NCBI GenBank assembly: GCA_050480705.1
Contig: JBJHAX010000030.1
Location: 1-26,028, forward strand
Direction: 5' to 3'
Source: JBJHAX01 sp050480705
GTDB lineage: Bacteria; Actinomycetota; Nitriliruptoria; Nitriliruptorales; Nitriliruptoraceae
Length of the DNA: 26,028 nucleotides
Every line of letters starts with the position of its first letter. The first letter of the stretch is position 1. Under the pieces are notes generated by a model. The model searched no databases and had not been told where the DNA came from. It worked only from the letters and a program-made list of their open reading frames with translations. This document shows, in pieces, positions 6,919 through 15,060 of the stretch. Made by a program: the position numbers and the translations under genes.

Positions 6919-7671
6919 TCAGCCGCTGCGTCGGTTGCGCACCTTCGCCTTCAGGTAGTCGCGGTTCATCTGAGCGATGAAGTCGATCGAGATCTCCTTG
7001 GGGCACGCAGGTTCGCACTCCCCGAAGTTCGTGCAGGAGCCGAAGTGCTCCTCCATCGTCTCGACCATCGCTTCGGTGCGTTCGTGACGCTCGGCCTGGC
7101 CCTGCGGCAGCAGATTGAGGTGTGCCAGTTTGGCCGAGGTGAACAGCTGTGCGGCGCCGTTCGGGCACGCCGCCACACACGCACCGCAGCCGATGCACGC
7201 TGCAGCGTCCATCGCGAGGTCCGCGGTGTCCTTGCGCACCGGCTGTAGGTTGGCGTCGGACGCCGACCCGGTGTCCACGGAGATGTAGCCGCCGGCTTCG
7301 ATGATGCGGTCGAAGGCCGAACGGTCCACGACGAGGTCGCGCACGACGGGAAAGCCGCTCGCGCGCCACGGCTCCACCACGATCTCGGCGCCATCCTCGA
7401 ACTTGCGCATGTGCAGCTGGCAGGTCGCGGTGCCCTGCTGGGGACCGTGCGGCTTGCCGTTGATCATGACACCGCACGTCCCACAGATGCCTTCGCGACA
7501 GTCGTGCGCGAACTCGATCGGTTCCTCGCCCTGCTCGACGAGCCGCTCGTTGACGATGTCGAGCACCTCGAGGAACGAGGCGTCCTCGGAGATGTCGCTG
7601 GCCTCGTAGGTCTCGAAGCGACCGGAGGCATCGGGGCCGTCCTGACGCCAGACACGCAGCGTGACGTTCAC
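6919..7671 (-). CDS. sdhB: Succinate dehydrogenase iron-sulfur subunit
   Basis: This subunit of 250 residues carries electrons from SdhA FAD to the membrane quinone site through three Fe-S clusters. The 2Fe-2S motif is complete (C58, C63, C66 in CREGICGTCG, and C84). The second domain has CIGCGACVAACP (C159, C162, C165, C169) and CTNFGECEPACP (C213, C219, C223) for the 4Fe-4S and 3Fe-4S clusters. The sequence style is that of the enzyme with one five-helix membrane subunit (as in Bacteroidetes, epsilonproteobacteria and many actinobacteria). Its ATG at 7671 overlaps the sdhA stop by ATGA, indicating translational coupling. Confidence 0.95.
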   Translation of the reverse strand: MNVTLRVWRQDGPDASGRFETYEASDISEDASFLEVLDIVNERLVEQGEEPIEFAHDCREGICGTCGVMINGKPHGPQQGTATCQLHMRKFEDGAEIVVEPWRASGFPVVRDLVVDRSAFDRIIEAGGYISVDTGSASDANLQPVRKDTADLAMDAAACIGCGACVAACPNGAAQLFTSAKLAHLNLLPQGQAERHERTEAMVETMEEHFGSCTNFGECEPACPKEISIDFIAQMNRDYLKAKVRNRRSG

Positions 7672-9587
7672 TTGTAGCTCCTCTGCGTCAGCTCGACCTC
7701 GTTGAACTCCAGCGCTTCACGATGTTCGACGGGCGCGCCGCTGGCACCCGACCATTCCCATGCGCTGACGTGCGCGAAGTTGTCGTCGTCGCGGCGGGCT
7801 TCACCGTCGTCGGTCTGGCTCTCCTCGCGGAAGTGGCCGCCGCACGACTCCTCACGGACCAGCGCATCGCGGCACATCAACTCGGCGAGTTCGAAGAAGT
7901 CGGCGACCCGCCCGGCCTTCTCGAGCGACGAGTTCAACGTGTCACCGGAGCCGGGGACACGCACGTCGCGTTCGAACTCCTCGCGCAGTGCCGGAATCTC
8001 GGACAGCGCCTTCTCCAGACCCGCCTGATTGCGGGACATGCCGCAGTACTCCCATAAGACCTTGCCGAGCTCACGGTGGAAGTAGTCCACCGAGTGGGTG
8101 CCGTTGACCGACAGGAAGTGGTCGATGCGTCCGCGAACCTCGGCCTCGACCTCGTCGAACTCGCCCGCAGAAACGTCGACCTTGTCCTGGCCGAGCATCG
8201 GCGCGAGGTAGTCGCCGATGGTCTGGGGCAGCACGAAGTAGCCGTCGGCGAGTCCCTGCATGAGCGCGGAGGCGCCGAGGCGGTTCGCGCCGTGGTCGGA
8301 GAAGTTCGCCTCGCCGATCGCGAACAGCCCCGGAACGGTCGTCTGCAGGTGGTAGTCGACCCACAGCCCGCCCATCGTGTAGTGGGGCGCCGGATAGATG
8401 CGCATCGGCACCGTGTAGGCGTCCTCGCCGGTGATCCGTTCGTACATGTCGACGAGGTTGCCGTACTTGTCGGCGAACGCGTCGCGTCCCATTCGGGCGA
8501 TCGCGTCGGCGAAGTCGAGGTACACGCCGTTCTTGATCGGACCGACCCCGCGTCCGGCGTCGACCTGTTCCTTGGCGTTGCGCGACGCGACGTCGCGCGG
8601 CACGAGGTTGCCGAACGCCGGATACTTCTCTTCGAGGAAGTAGAACCGGTCCTCCTCGGGGATCTGGTCCGGCGAGCGGGTGTCGTCGGCGTCGCGGGGA
8701 ACCCAGATCCGCCCGTCGTTGCGCAGCGACTCCGACATCAGGGTCAGTTTCGACTGCGTCTCGTCGGAGGAGGGGATCGCCGTGGGATGGATCTGGGTGT
8801 AGCACGGGTTGGCGAAGTAGGCGCCACGGCGGTGGGCACGCCAGATCGCGGTGACGTTGCACTGCATCGCGTTGGTCGACAGGAAGAAGGCGTTGGAGTA
8901 CCCGCCCGTGCCGAGCACCACGGCATGCGCCGAGTGGCGTTCGATCTGCCCGGTGACCAGGTTGCGGGTGATGATGCCCACGGCCCGGCCGTCGACGACG
9001 ACGACGTCGAGCATCTCGGTGTTGGTGTGCAGTTCGACCGTGCCGGCCTTCACCTGACGCGCGAGCGCCTGGTAGGCGCCGAGCAGCAGCTGCTGGCCGG
9101 TCTGGCCGCGTGCATAGAACGTGCGGCTGACCTGCACGCCTCCGAAGGAACGGTTGTCGAGCAGCCCCCCGTACTCGCGTGCGAACGGCACGCCCTGGGC
9201 GACGCACTGGTCGATGATGTTCGCCGACACCTCCGCCAGGCGGTAGACGTTGGCTTCGCGCGCCCGGTAGTCGCCTCCCTTGACGGTGTCGTAGAACAGG
9301 CGCCGGACCGAGTCGCCGTCACCGTGGTAGTTCTTCGCGGCGTTGATGCCGCCCTGTGCGGCGATCGAGTGGGCGCGCCGCGCCGAGTCGTGGAAGGTGA
9401 ACGCCTTCACCTGGTAGCCCAGCTCGCCCATGGTGGCGGCGGCCGCCGCGCCCGCCAGGCCCGTACCGACGACGATGACTTCGAAACGCCGCTTGTTGTT
9501 GGGACTCACCAGGCGCATGTCGAACTTGTGGTCTTCCCACATGCGCTCGAGCGGCCCTTCGGGGATGCGCGCGTCGAGGACCGTCAT
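7668..9587 (-). CDS. sdhA: Succinate dehydrogenase flavoprotein subunit
   Basis: This is the catalytic subunit oxidising succinate to fumarate, 639 residues. It has the FAD dinucleotide motif VVGTGLAGAAAAATMGELGY, the histidyl-FAD attachment site HSIAAQGGINAAKN, substrate-site HPTAIPSSDE, the capping-domain Arg region, and GLFAIGEANFSDHGANRLGA. The helical C-terminal domain ends in a His- and Glu-rich segment. The start chosen is ATG 9587, nine bases after GGGAG (9597-9601). An upstream in-frame start at 9638 would add a Pro/His-rich leader without family resemblance. The gene lies 57 bp after sdhC and overlaps sdhB by four bases. Confidence 0.96.
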   Translation of the reverse strand: MTVLDARIPEGPLERMWEDHKFDMRLVSPNNKRRFEVIVVGTGLAGAAAAATMGELGYQVKAFTFHDSARRAHSIAAQGGINAAKNYHGDGDSVRRLFYDTVKGGDYRAREANVYRLAEVSANIIDQCVAQGVPFAREYGGLLDNRSFGGVQVSRTFYARGQTGQQLLLGAYQALARQVKAGTVELHTNTEMLDVVVVDGRAVGIITRNLVTGQIERHSAHAVVLGTGGYSNAFFLSTNAMQCNVTAIWRAHRRGAYFANPCYTQIHPTAIPSSDETQSKLTLMSESLRNDGRIWVPRDADDTRSPDQIPEEDRFYFLEEKYPAFGNLVPRDVASRNAKEQVDAGRGVGPIKNGVYLDFADAIARMGRDAFADKYGNLVDMYERITGEDAYTVPMRIYPAPHYTMGGLWVDYHLQTTVPGLFAIGEANFSDHGANRLGASALMQGLADGYFVLPQTIGDYLAPMLGQDKVDVSAGEFDEVEAEVRGRIDHFLSVNGTHSVDYFHRELGKVLWEYCGMSRNQAGLEKALSEIPALREEFERDVRVPGSGDTLNSSLEKAGRVADFFELAELMCRDALVREESCGGHFREESQTDDGEARRDDDNFAHVSAWEWSGASGAPVEHREALEFNEVELTQRSYK

Positions 9588-9644
9588 GGCGTCGTGCTCC
9601 CTGTGCGTCGGTGGACTTGGGTGGCTGGGCGGCAGCAACTGGTG

Positions 9645-10358
9645 TCAGGCGACGAGCCCGAGCTGGACGGCGATCGGGAACGACAGATTCCCGATGACGA
9701 CGATCGCGGTGAACGCGATCGCGAATATCCGCCGCCAGTGGTTGAAGCGGCGGTTGTTGACCCCCAGCGACTGGAACAGGCTCCAGGCGCCGTGGTAGAG
9801 GTGCACGCCGAGCGCGAGGTTCGCGACGAGGTAGAACGCGGCGACCGCGGGAACCGAAAAGCTCGCGACGACCCGGTCGTAGACACTGCCGGCAGGGTCG
9901 GGGTTGACCCATCCCCAGGTGATGTCGGCCAGGTGGTAGGCGAGGAACAGCAGCACGATCACGCCGGTCCATCGCATCGTGCGCGCGGCGAAGTCTGCGG
10001 CGATCCAGTCGCGCGGCGCGCGGTAACGCTCGGGCCGTGCCCGCCGGTTGATGACCGTCAGCTGGTATGCCGCAACGATGTGGACGACGAGTGCCACGGC
10101 AAGAACCAGGCGCATCAGGTTGAGGGTGGCCACCTCGGGCAGGATCGGGTAGAGCAGGCGCCGCAGGAAGTCGGCGTAGGCGTTGAACTCCTCCGCGCTC
10201 TGGTAGAGCTTGAGGTTGCCCAGCATGTGCGCCAGCACGTACCCGAGCCACACGACGCCCGAGATGGCCATCAGATACTTCTTGCCGAGCGCCGAGGAGT
10301 AGAGCTCGACGAGGAACGGCGTGCGCCGCTGACCGGTTCCGCTGACCGTGCTGGCCAT
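9645..10358 (-). CDS. sdhC: Succinate dehydrogenase cytochrome b subunit (single, five-helix type)
   Basis: This membrane anchor of 237 residues carries heme b and the quinone site. Five hydrophobic helices are visible. Histidines placed as expected for heme ligands in this type occur in LAHMLGNL, VVHIVAAYQ, LAYHLADITWGW and GVHLYHGAWSLFQSLG. No separate sdhD is present, consistent with the type B arrangement sdhC-sdhA-sdhB. The frame is open much further upstream, but ATG 10358 begins the recognisable protein and has AGGAG (10370-10374) eleven bases upstream. It is the first gene of the sdh operon and is divergent from glutamate dehydrogenase. Confidence 0.93.
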   Translation of the reverse strand: MASTVSGTGQRRTPFLVELYSSALGKKYLMAISGVVWLGYVLAHMLGNLKLYQSAEEFNAYADFLRRLLYPILPEVATLNLMRLVLAVALVVHIVAAYQLTVINRRARPERYRAPRDWIAADFAARTMRWTGVIVLLFLAYHLADITWGWVNPDPAGSVYDRVVASFSVPAVAAFYLVANLALGVHLYHGAWSLFQSLGVNNRRFNHWRRIFAIAFTAIVVIGNLSFPIAVQLGLVA

Positions 10359-10653
10359 CGTGACGTCTGCTCCTGATCGCGCCCGGGTCCGGGCGGTGGA
10401 CGTGCGCCGATCGCCGGGACGTCGGCGGCGCACCGCTCGCCAAGCGGTCGTCCGAGGGCGATCCGTGCGCCTGGCAACGTCTGAGACTAGCAGCGCCGAT
10501 GTTCGGGCCCGATTCGGCCGGCGTGCCGGCTCACGTGCGCGAACACCATCGGATACCGCACGACGCTGACCCGCCAGGAAGCCTCGACGGCGCACCTCAT
10601 GGCTGCTTGGCTGCCCCGGACACCCCTGAGAACCGAGCTGTGGCGGAGACGTG
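10359..10653. promoter_or_regulatory. Divergent intergenic region between sdhCAB and gdhA, with a putative sdh -10
   Basis: This 295-bp region has no credible gene and must hold the promoters for both transcription units. On the minus strand TAGTCT (plus positions 10484-10489) fits TAnnnT and would give a leader of about 120 nt for sdhC. I saw no clear -35, no clear promoter for gdhA, and no strong dyad. GGAG at 10645-10648 belongs to gdhA. Confidence 0.4.
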
Positions 10654-11910
10654 ATGGACGTGCACGACGGCATGGGCCCGTTCGAGGCCGTGAACCATTT
10701 CTTCCGCAAGGCCGCACAGGTCGCACGCATCAGCGACGCCGCGATCGAAGTCCTCTCCGGCACCTACCGCGAACTACGCGTGCAGGTGCCGTACCGACGC
10801 GACGACGGCGAGCTCGGTGTCGCGTACGGCTACCGGGTCCAGCACAACGCGGCGCGCGGTCCGTACAAAGGCGGGATCCGCTACCACCCGCATGCCGACC
10901 TCGACGAAGTGCGCGCACTGGCCTCACTGATGACGTGGAAGACCGCGCTGGTCGACGTGCCGTTCGGCGGCGCGAAGGGCGGCGTCCAGATCGACCCCAC
11001 CACGATGAGCCGGCGCGAGGTCGAGGCGGTCACCCGCCGCTACACCGACCAGATCGGCCACATCATCGGCCCAACCCGCGACATTCCCGCCCCGGACATG
11101 AACACCAACGCGCAGGTGATGAGCTGGATCCTCGACCAGTACGGCCGCAAGCACGGGCACACCACCCAGATCGTGACGGGCAAGCCGGTCCCACTGGGCG
11201 GCTCACTCGGGCGCGAGGAGGCAACCGGCCGCGGCTGTGTCGTCGTGATGGAGGAGGCGGCGCGCGAGGTCGGCCTGCGCGAACCCTCCGAGATCAGCAT
11301 CGCGATCCAGGGGTTCGGCAACGTCGGCTCCTGGGCGGCGTCGATCGCAGCCGAGATCGGCTACCGGGTGGTCGCGGTCTCCGATGTGCACGGGGGCATC
11401 CACGCACCGCAGGGTCTCGACGTGCCCAAGGTCGTCGCCCACGTGGCCGAGTCCGGGTCGGTGGTCGACATGCCGGGAACGGAACCGATCTCCAACGACG
11501 ACCTGGTCACCCTGGACATCGACGTGCTCATGCCCGCTGCGCTCGGCGAGGTCGTTCACGCGGCCAACGCCGACGACGTCCGTGCACGCATCGTCATCGA
11601 AGCTGCCAACCATCCGGTGACACCGGTCGCCGACGCGAGCCTGGCAGAGCGTGGCGTGCTGGTCGTCCCCGACATCCTCGCCAACGCGGGTGGGGTGACC
11701 GTCAGCTACTTCGAATGGGTGCAGAACAACCAGGAGATCGTCTGGGAGCGCGAGGACGTCAACAGCCGCCTCGAGCGTAAGTTGCAACGCGCCTACCGCG
11801 AATGCAGCGCGTTCCGTGACGAGCACCCCGAACTCACGCTGCGCGAGGCGGCGTTCACGCTGGCGGTCGAGCGGGTGGTCGAAGCCGCAACGCTGCGCGG
11901 CTACCTGTGA
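10654..11910 (+). CDS. gdhA: Glutamate dehydrogenase (Glu/Leu/Phe/Val dehydrogenase family)
   Basis: This enzyme catalyses reversible oxidative deamination of glutamate to 2-oxoglutarate and ammonia. It has 418 residues, typical of the hexameric small-subunit class. Motifs: GPYKGGIRYHP with the substrate-binding Lys, KTALVDVPFGGAKGG with the catalytic Lys, DMNTN with the catalytic Asp, the NAD(P) glycine motif IQGFGNVGSWAA, and NAGGVTVSYFEWVQNN near the C-terminus. The second strand of the nucleotide fold ends in VVAVSD, and an acidic residue there favours NAD over NADP; this is an inference. The start is ATG 10654, five bases after CGGAG; an adjacent GTG at 10651 would be too close. It is monocistronic, divergent from sdhC and convergent with trpS. 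Confidence 0.93.
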   Translation: MDVHDGMGPFEAVNHFFRKAAQVARISDAAIEVLSGTYRELRVQVPYRRDDGELGVAYGYRVQHNAARGPYKGGIRYHPHADLDEVRALASLMTWKTALVDVPFGGAKGGVQIDPTTMSRREVEAVTRRYTDQIGHIIGPTRDIPAPDMNTNAQVMSWILDQYGRKHGHTTQIVTGKPVPLGGSLGREEATGRGCVVVMEEAAREVGLREPSEISIAIQGFGNVGSWAASIAAEIGYRVVAVSDVHGGIHAPQGLDVPKVVAHVAESGSVVDMPGTEPISNDDLVTLDIDVLMPAALGEVVHAANADDVRARIVIEAANHPVTPVADASLAERGVLVVPDILANAGGVTVSYFEWVQNNQEIVWEREDVNSRLERKLQRAYRECSAFRDEHPELTLREAAFTLAVERVVEAATLRGYL

Positions 11911-11936
11911 CGGCGTACTCCGGCGGGAGCCGTCAC
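11907..11936. terminator. Hairpin between the convergent gdhA and trpS genes
   Basis: GTGACGGC (11907-11914, including the gdhA stop) pairs perfectly with GCCGTCAC (11929-11936) around a 14-nt loop. A symmetric stem between converging genes suggests a bidirectional, U-tract-free terminator. Confidence 0.55.
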
Positions 11937-11974
11937 GACACCTGATCGCTTGCGGCCCGGCCGGTCGTGCCGGG

Positions 11975-12976
11975 TCAGTCGCCTGCCGCCAGCAGACCCA
12001 TTGCGTCACGCGCCTGCGCCATCGTGGCGCGCGCCGTATCACGGGCGCATGCGGCACCGTCGGCGAGGATCCGCTCGACCCCGCCGGGGTCGGCGACGAG
12101 TTCGGCGTGCCGTTCGCGCACAGGCCGCAGCATCTCGACGACGGCGTCGGCAACCGCGTTCTTGAACGCGCCGTAGCCCGACCCGTCGTACTCCGACACC
12201 AGCTCGTCGATGCTTCGTCCGGTCGCGGCCGCGAGGATCTCCAGCAGGTTGCTGACGCCGGGCTTGCGCTCGCGGTCGTGGGCGATGTCGCTGCCCGAGT
12301 CGGTCACCGCGCTGCGCACCTTCTTCGCGACCGTGTCCGCGTCGTCGAGCAGGTAGACGATGCCGCGCTGCGAGGTCGCCGACTTCGACATGCGGTTGGT
12401 GGGTTCCTGCAGGTCCATGACCCGTGCTGCCGCCTGCGGATGCACCGCTTTGGGCAGCGTGAACACCTCACGTTCGAACCGGTGGTTGAAACGCTGGGCG
12501 ATGTCACGAGCCAATTCGATGTGGTGACGCTGATCCTCACCGACCGGCACCTCGTCGGCGTGATGCAGCAGGATGTCGGCGGCCTGCAGCACCGGGTAGG
12601 TGAGCAGCCCCACCGACACCGAGCGGTCACGTCCCTCGGACTTCTCCTTGAACTGGGGCATCCGCGCGAGTTCGCCGTAGGTGGCCACGCAGCTCAGCAG
12701 CCAGGAACATTCGGCGTGTTCGGCGACGTGGGACTGCACGAACAGCAGCGAGCGCTCGGGGTCGACACCGGCCGCGAGCACGCCCGTCGCGACGTCGAGC
12801 GTGCGCTGTCCCAGCTGTCTGGGGTCGTGTTCGGCCGGCGAGGTCATCGCATGCAGGTCGACGACGCAGTAGACGCAGTCGGCACGGTCCTGCATGCCGA
12901 CCCAGTTGACGAGAGCGCCGAGGTAGTTGCCCAGGTGCAGCGCGCCTGAGGGCTGGATCCCCGAGAAGACACGCAT
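11975..12976 (-). CDS. trpS: Tryptophanyl-tRNA synthetase
   Basis: This class I aminoacyl-tRNA synthetase charges tRNA-Trp. It has 333 residues, the usual bacterial length. The HIGH-type signature is GALHLGNYLGA near the N-terminus and the KMSKS-type loop is NRMSKSATSQRG. SGIQPSG, CVVDLHAMTSP and LLTYPVLQAADILLHHAD are characteristic of TrpRS. The ATG at 12976 overlaps the mdh stop (TGATG); a GTG at 12979 is also in frame. It is thus translationally coupled to mdh and is the last gene of its transcript. Confidence 0.95.
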   Translation of the reverse strand: MRVFSGIQPSGALHLGNYLGALVNWVGMQDRADCVYCVVDLHAMTSPAEHDPRQLGQRTLDVATGVLAAGVDPERSLLFVQSHVAEHAECSWLLSCVATYGELARMPQFKEKSEGRDRSVSVGLLTYPVLQAADILLHHADEVPVGEDQRHHIELARDIAQRFNHRFEREVFTLPKAVHPQAAARVMDLQEPTNRMSKSATSQRGIVYLLDDADTVAKKVRSAVTDSGSDIAHDRERKPGVSNLLEILAAATGRSIDELVSEYDGSGYGAFKNAVADAVVEMLRPVRERHAELVADPGGVERILADGAACARDTARATMAQARDAMGLLAAGD

Positions 12977-13965
12977 CACAGCATCGCAGCGACGGCTGCG
13001 CGTTCCTCTTCGAGTTCTGCAACCGTGGCGTCGAGCTTGCCGCGGGCGAACGGCGACAGCTCGAGGCCCTGGACGATCTCGTAGCTTCCCTGCCCGTCGG
13101 TGGTGACCGGGAAGCCGCTGATCAGGCCTTCGGGGACGCCGTAGGAGCCGTCCGACACCACGGCCATCGACACCCAGTCACCGTCAGCGGTGGGCTTGCC
13201 GCCGCACCAGTTCGCGACGTGGTCGATGAGCGCGTTGGCGGCCGAAGCCGCCGACGAGGCGCCGCGCGCGTCGATGACGGCCTTGCCGCGCTGCTGGACG
13301 GTGGTGAGGAACTCGCCTTCGAGCCAGTCGCGGTCCCCGATGGCCTCGGCGGCGGGACGCCCGCCGATCCGCGCGTTGTCGACGTCGGGGAGCATCGTGG
13401 GCGAGTGGTTGCCCCACACCGCGAGGTTGGTGACGTCGGCGACCGACACGCCGGCCCGCTTTGCGAGCTGGGACTTCGCCCGGTTCTCATCGAGGCGCAC
13501 CATCGCCGTGATACGTGCGGCGTCGACACCGTCGGCGTTGGCCGCGGCGATCAGCGCGTTGGTGTTCGCGGGGTTTCCGACGACGGTCACGCGGACGTCG
13601 TCGTCGGCTGCGGCGGCGATCGCGCGCCCCTGCGCGGTGAAGATCGCGCCGTTGTCGTTGAGCAGGTCCGCCCGCTCCATGCCTGGACCGCGCGGCTTGG
13701 CGCCAACCAGGCAGGCCATGCGCGCCCCGTCGAACGCCTCCTCGGCCCGGTCGGTGAGTACGACACCGTCGAGGAGAGGGAACGCGCAGTCGTCAAGTTC
13801 CATCGCGACCCCCTCGAGCGCACCCATCGCGGGCGTGATCTCGAGCAGTCGTAGTTCGACGGGGGCGTCGGGACCGAACATCTGCCCCGAGGCGATACGG
13901 AAGACGAGCGCGTAGCCGATCTGGCCGGCGGCGCCGGTGACGGCGACACGGACGGGGGCGGTCAT
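12976..13965 (-). CDS. mdh: Malate dehydrogenase
   Basis: This TCA-cycle enzyme interconverts malate and oxaloacetate with NAD. At 329 residues it is the cytosolic-type MDH common in actinobacteria. The N-terminal NAD motif is VTGAAGQIGYALVFRIASG; strand beta-2 ends in RLLEI with the acidic residue expected for NAD. Substrate-site arginines occur in GAKPRGPGMERADLL, VGNPANTNALIA is the usual strand/loop, the Asp/Arg site reads MVRLDENRAKSQLA (often RLDHNRA), and catalytic His lies in VWGNHSPTMLPD. AGGAG sits about six bases before ATG 13965. Downstream it overlaps trpS. Confidence 0.95.
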   Translation of the reverse strand: MTAPVRVAVTGAAGQIGYALVFRIASGQMFGPDAPVELRLLEITPAMGALEGVAMELDDCAFPLLDGVVLTDRAEEAFDGARMACLVGAKPRGPGMERADLLNDNGAIFTAQGRAIAAAADDDVRVTVVGNPANTNALIAAANADGVDAARITAMVRLDENRAKSQLAKRAGVSVADVTNLAVWGNHSPTMLPDVDNARIGGRPAAEAIGDRDWLEGEFLTTVQQRGKAVIDARGASSAASAANALIDHVANWCGGKPTADGDWVSMAVVSDGSYGVPEGLISGFPVTTDGQGSYEIVQGLELSPFARGKLDATVAELEEERAAVAAML

Positions 13966-14068
13966 TCGGGCTCCTGTCTCACACGGTGCGCGACGGCAGC
14001 TGGCGTCGTCGTCGCGGTCCGACGCCGGCCGGCCACACAGGCGCGGAGGGACGGTCGGGATCGCAACG

Positions 14069-14074
14069 ATCCTA
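14069..14074 (-). promoter_or_regulatory. Putative -10 element upstream of mdh
   Basis: TAGGAT on the minus strand fits TAnnnT, about 104 bp upstream of mdh in the 144-bp folD-mdh gap. A weak TTGGGA/CCTTGG match lies 14-16 bp further up. It suggests that mdh-trpS may have its own promoter besides read-through from folD. Confidence 0.25.
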
Positions 14075-14109
14075 CTTGGCGGTCATGATCCCAAGGAACG
14101 GCCACCTGC

Positions 14110-14982
14110 TCAGCGTCGGGGAAGGCCCCGCCGTGCGCGTGCCGCCTCGAGGGTGTTCTGCAACAGCATCGTCACGGTCATCGGCCCGACACCGCCCGGC
14201 ACGGGCGTGATGGCGGCTGCGACCTCGGCAACTTCGTCGAACGCGACATCGCCGACCAGACGCCCGTCATCGGTGCGGTTGGTGCCCACATCGATGACGA
14301 CGGTGTCCGGCGTGACCATGTCTGCGGTGATCAGGCCGGGCACCCCGACCGCGGCGACGACCACATCGGCGCTGCGGCACACCGCGGCGAGGTCGCGGGT
14401 CCGTGAGTGGGCGAGCGTGACCGTGGCGTCGCGACCCTTGAGGGTGAGCATCACCGACAGTGGCCGTCCCACGAGGTTGGAGCGGCCGACGATGACGACG
14501 TGGGCTCCCTGGGTGGCGACACCGGCGTGATCGAGGATCTCGAGCACGCCGTAGGGCGTGCACGAGAGAAACGTCGGATCCCCGACCGCGAGTCGGCCGG
14601 CGGTGTAGGGATGGAGCGCGTCGACGTCTTTGGCCGGGTCGATCAATTCCTGGATCGGGCCGGCGTCGAGCGGCTCGGGCAGTGGCAGCTGGACGAGGAT
14701 GCCGTCGATCGCCTCGTCGTCATTGAGTTCGCGCACGACCTGCTCGAGATGTTGCTGGGTCGTGTCGGCGCCGAGCGCGACCTGGCGCGAGAGCATGCCG
14801 GCGGCCTCGGTCGCGCGGTGTTTCATCCCGACGTAGACCTGCGAGGCGGGATCCTCGCCGACGAGCACGGCTGCGAGGCCCGGGGTGATCCCGTGCTCCG
14901 AGGCCAGTTGTGCGACGTCGTCGGCGATGCGCGCGCGCACCTGCTGTGCGAGCGCTTTGCCGTCGATGATGCGTGCAGTCAT
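14110..14982 (-). CDS. folD: Bifunctional methylenetetrahydrofolate dehydrogenase / methenyltetrahydrofolate cyclohydrolase
   Basis: FolD interconverts 5,10-methylene-, 5,10-methenyl- and 10-formyl-THF, supplying the formyl donor used by PurN and PurH. The 290-residue protein shows YVGMKHRATEAAG (catalytic Tyr and Lys), ILVQLPLPEPLD, DPAKDVDALHPYTAGRL, VIVGRSNLVGRPLSVML (nucleotide site), VIDVGTNR and PVPGGVGPMTVTMLLQNTLE. The normally PCTP active-site loop reads SCTPYGVLEIL, so the first Pro is Ser. ATG 14982 follows GGAGGTG by five bases. It lies 78 bp downstream of purH on the same strand, a functional grouping with purine synthesis. Confidence 0.95.
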   Translation of the reverse strand: MTARIIDGKALAQQVRARIADDVAQLASEHGITPGLAAVLVGEDPASQVYVGMKHRATEAAGMLSRQVALGADTTQQHLEQVVRELNDDEAIDGILVQLPLPEPLDAGPIQELIDPAKDVDALHPYTAGRLAVGDPTFLSCTPYGVLEILDHAGVATQGAHVVIVGRSNLVGRPLSVMLTLKGRDATVTLAHSRTRDLAAVCRSADVVVAAVGVPGLITADMVTPDTVVIDVGTNRTDDGRLVGDVAFDEVAEVAAAITPVPGGVGPMTVTMLLQNTLEAARARRGLPRR

Positions 14983-15060
14983 GAGGACACCTCCGCGAAG
15001 GCGGGCATCGTTGTGGCCGGGCCGGACGGCTGCAGATGGGTGTAGCGGTGACGACGGTGG

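Noticed and set aside
5536..7248. Long plus-strand frame (570 codons)
   Set aside because: It lies antisense to lpdA and sdhB, with low-complexity His/Arg/Asp composition and no ribosome site.
9588..10358. Missing sdhD
   Set aside because: The single five-helix cytochrome b subunit replaces SdhC plus SdhD in this enzyme type, so nothing is lost.
8076..10376. Very long open frame (766 codons) on the plus strand
   Set aside because: It is antisense to sdhA and sdhC, which carry full sets of family motifs. Such frames are expected at this GC content, and its product is Arg/Asp/Val-rich without motifs.
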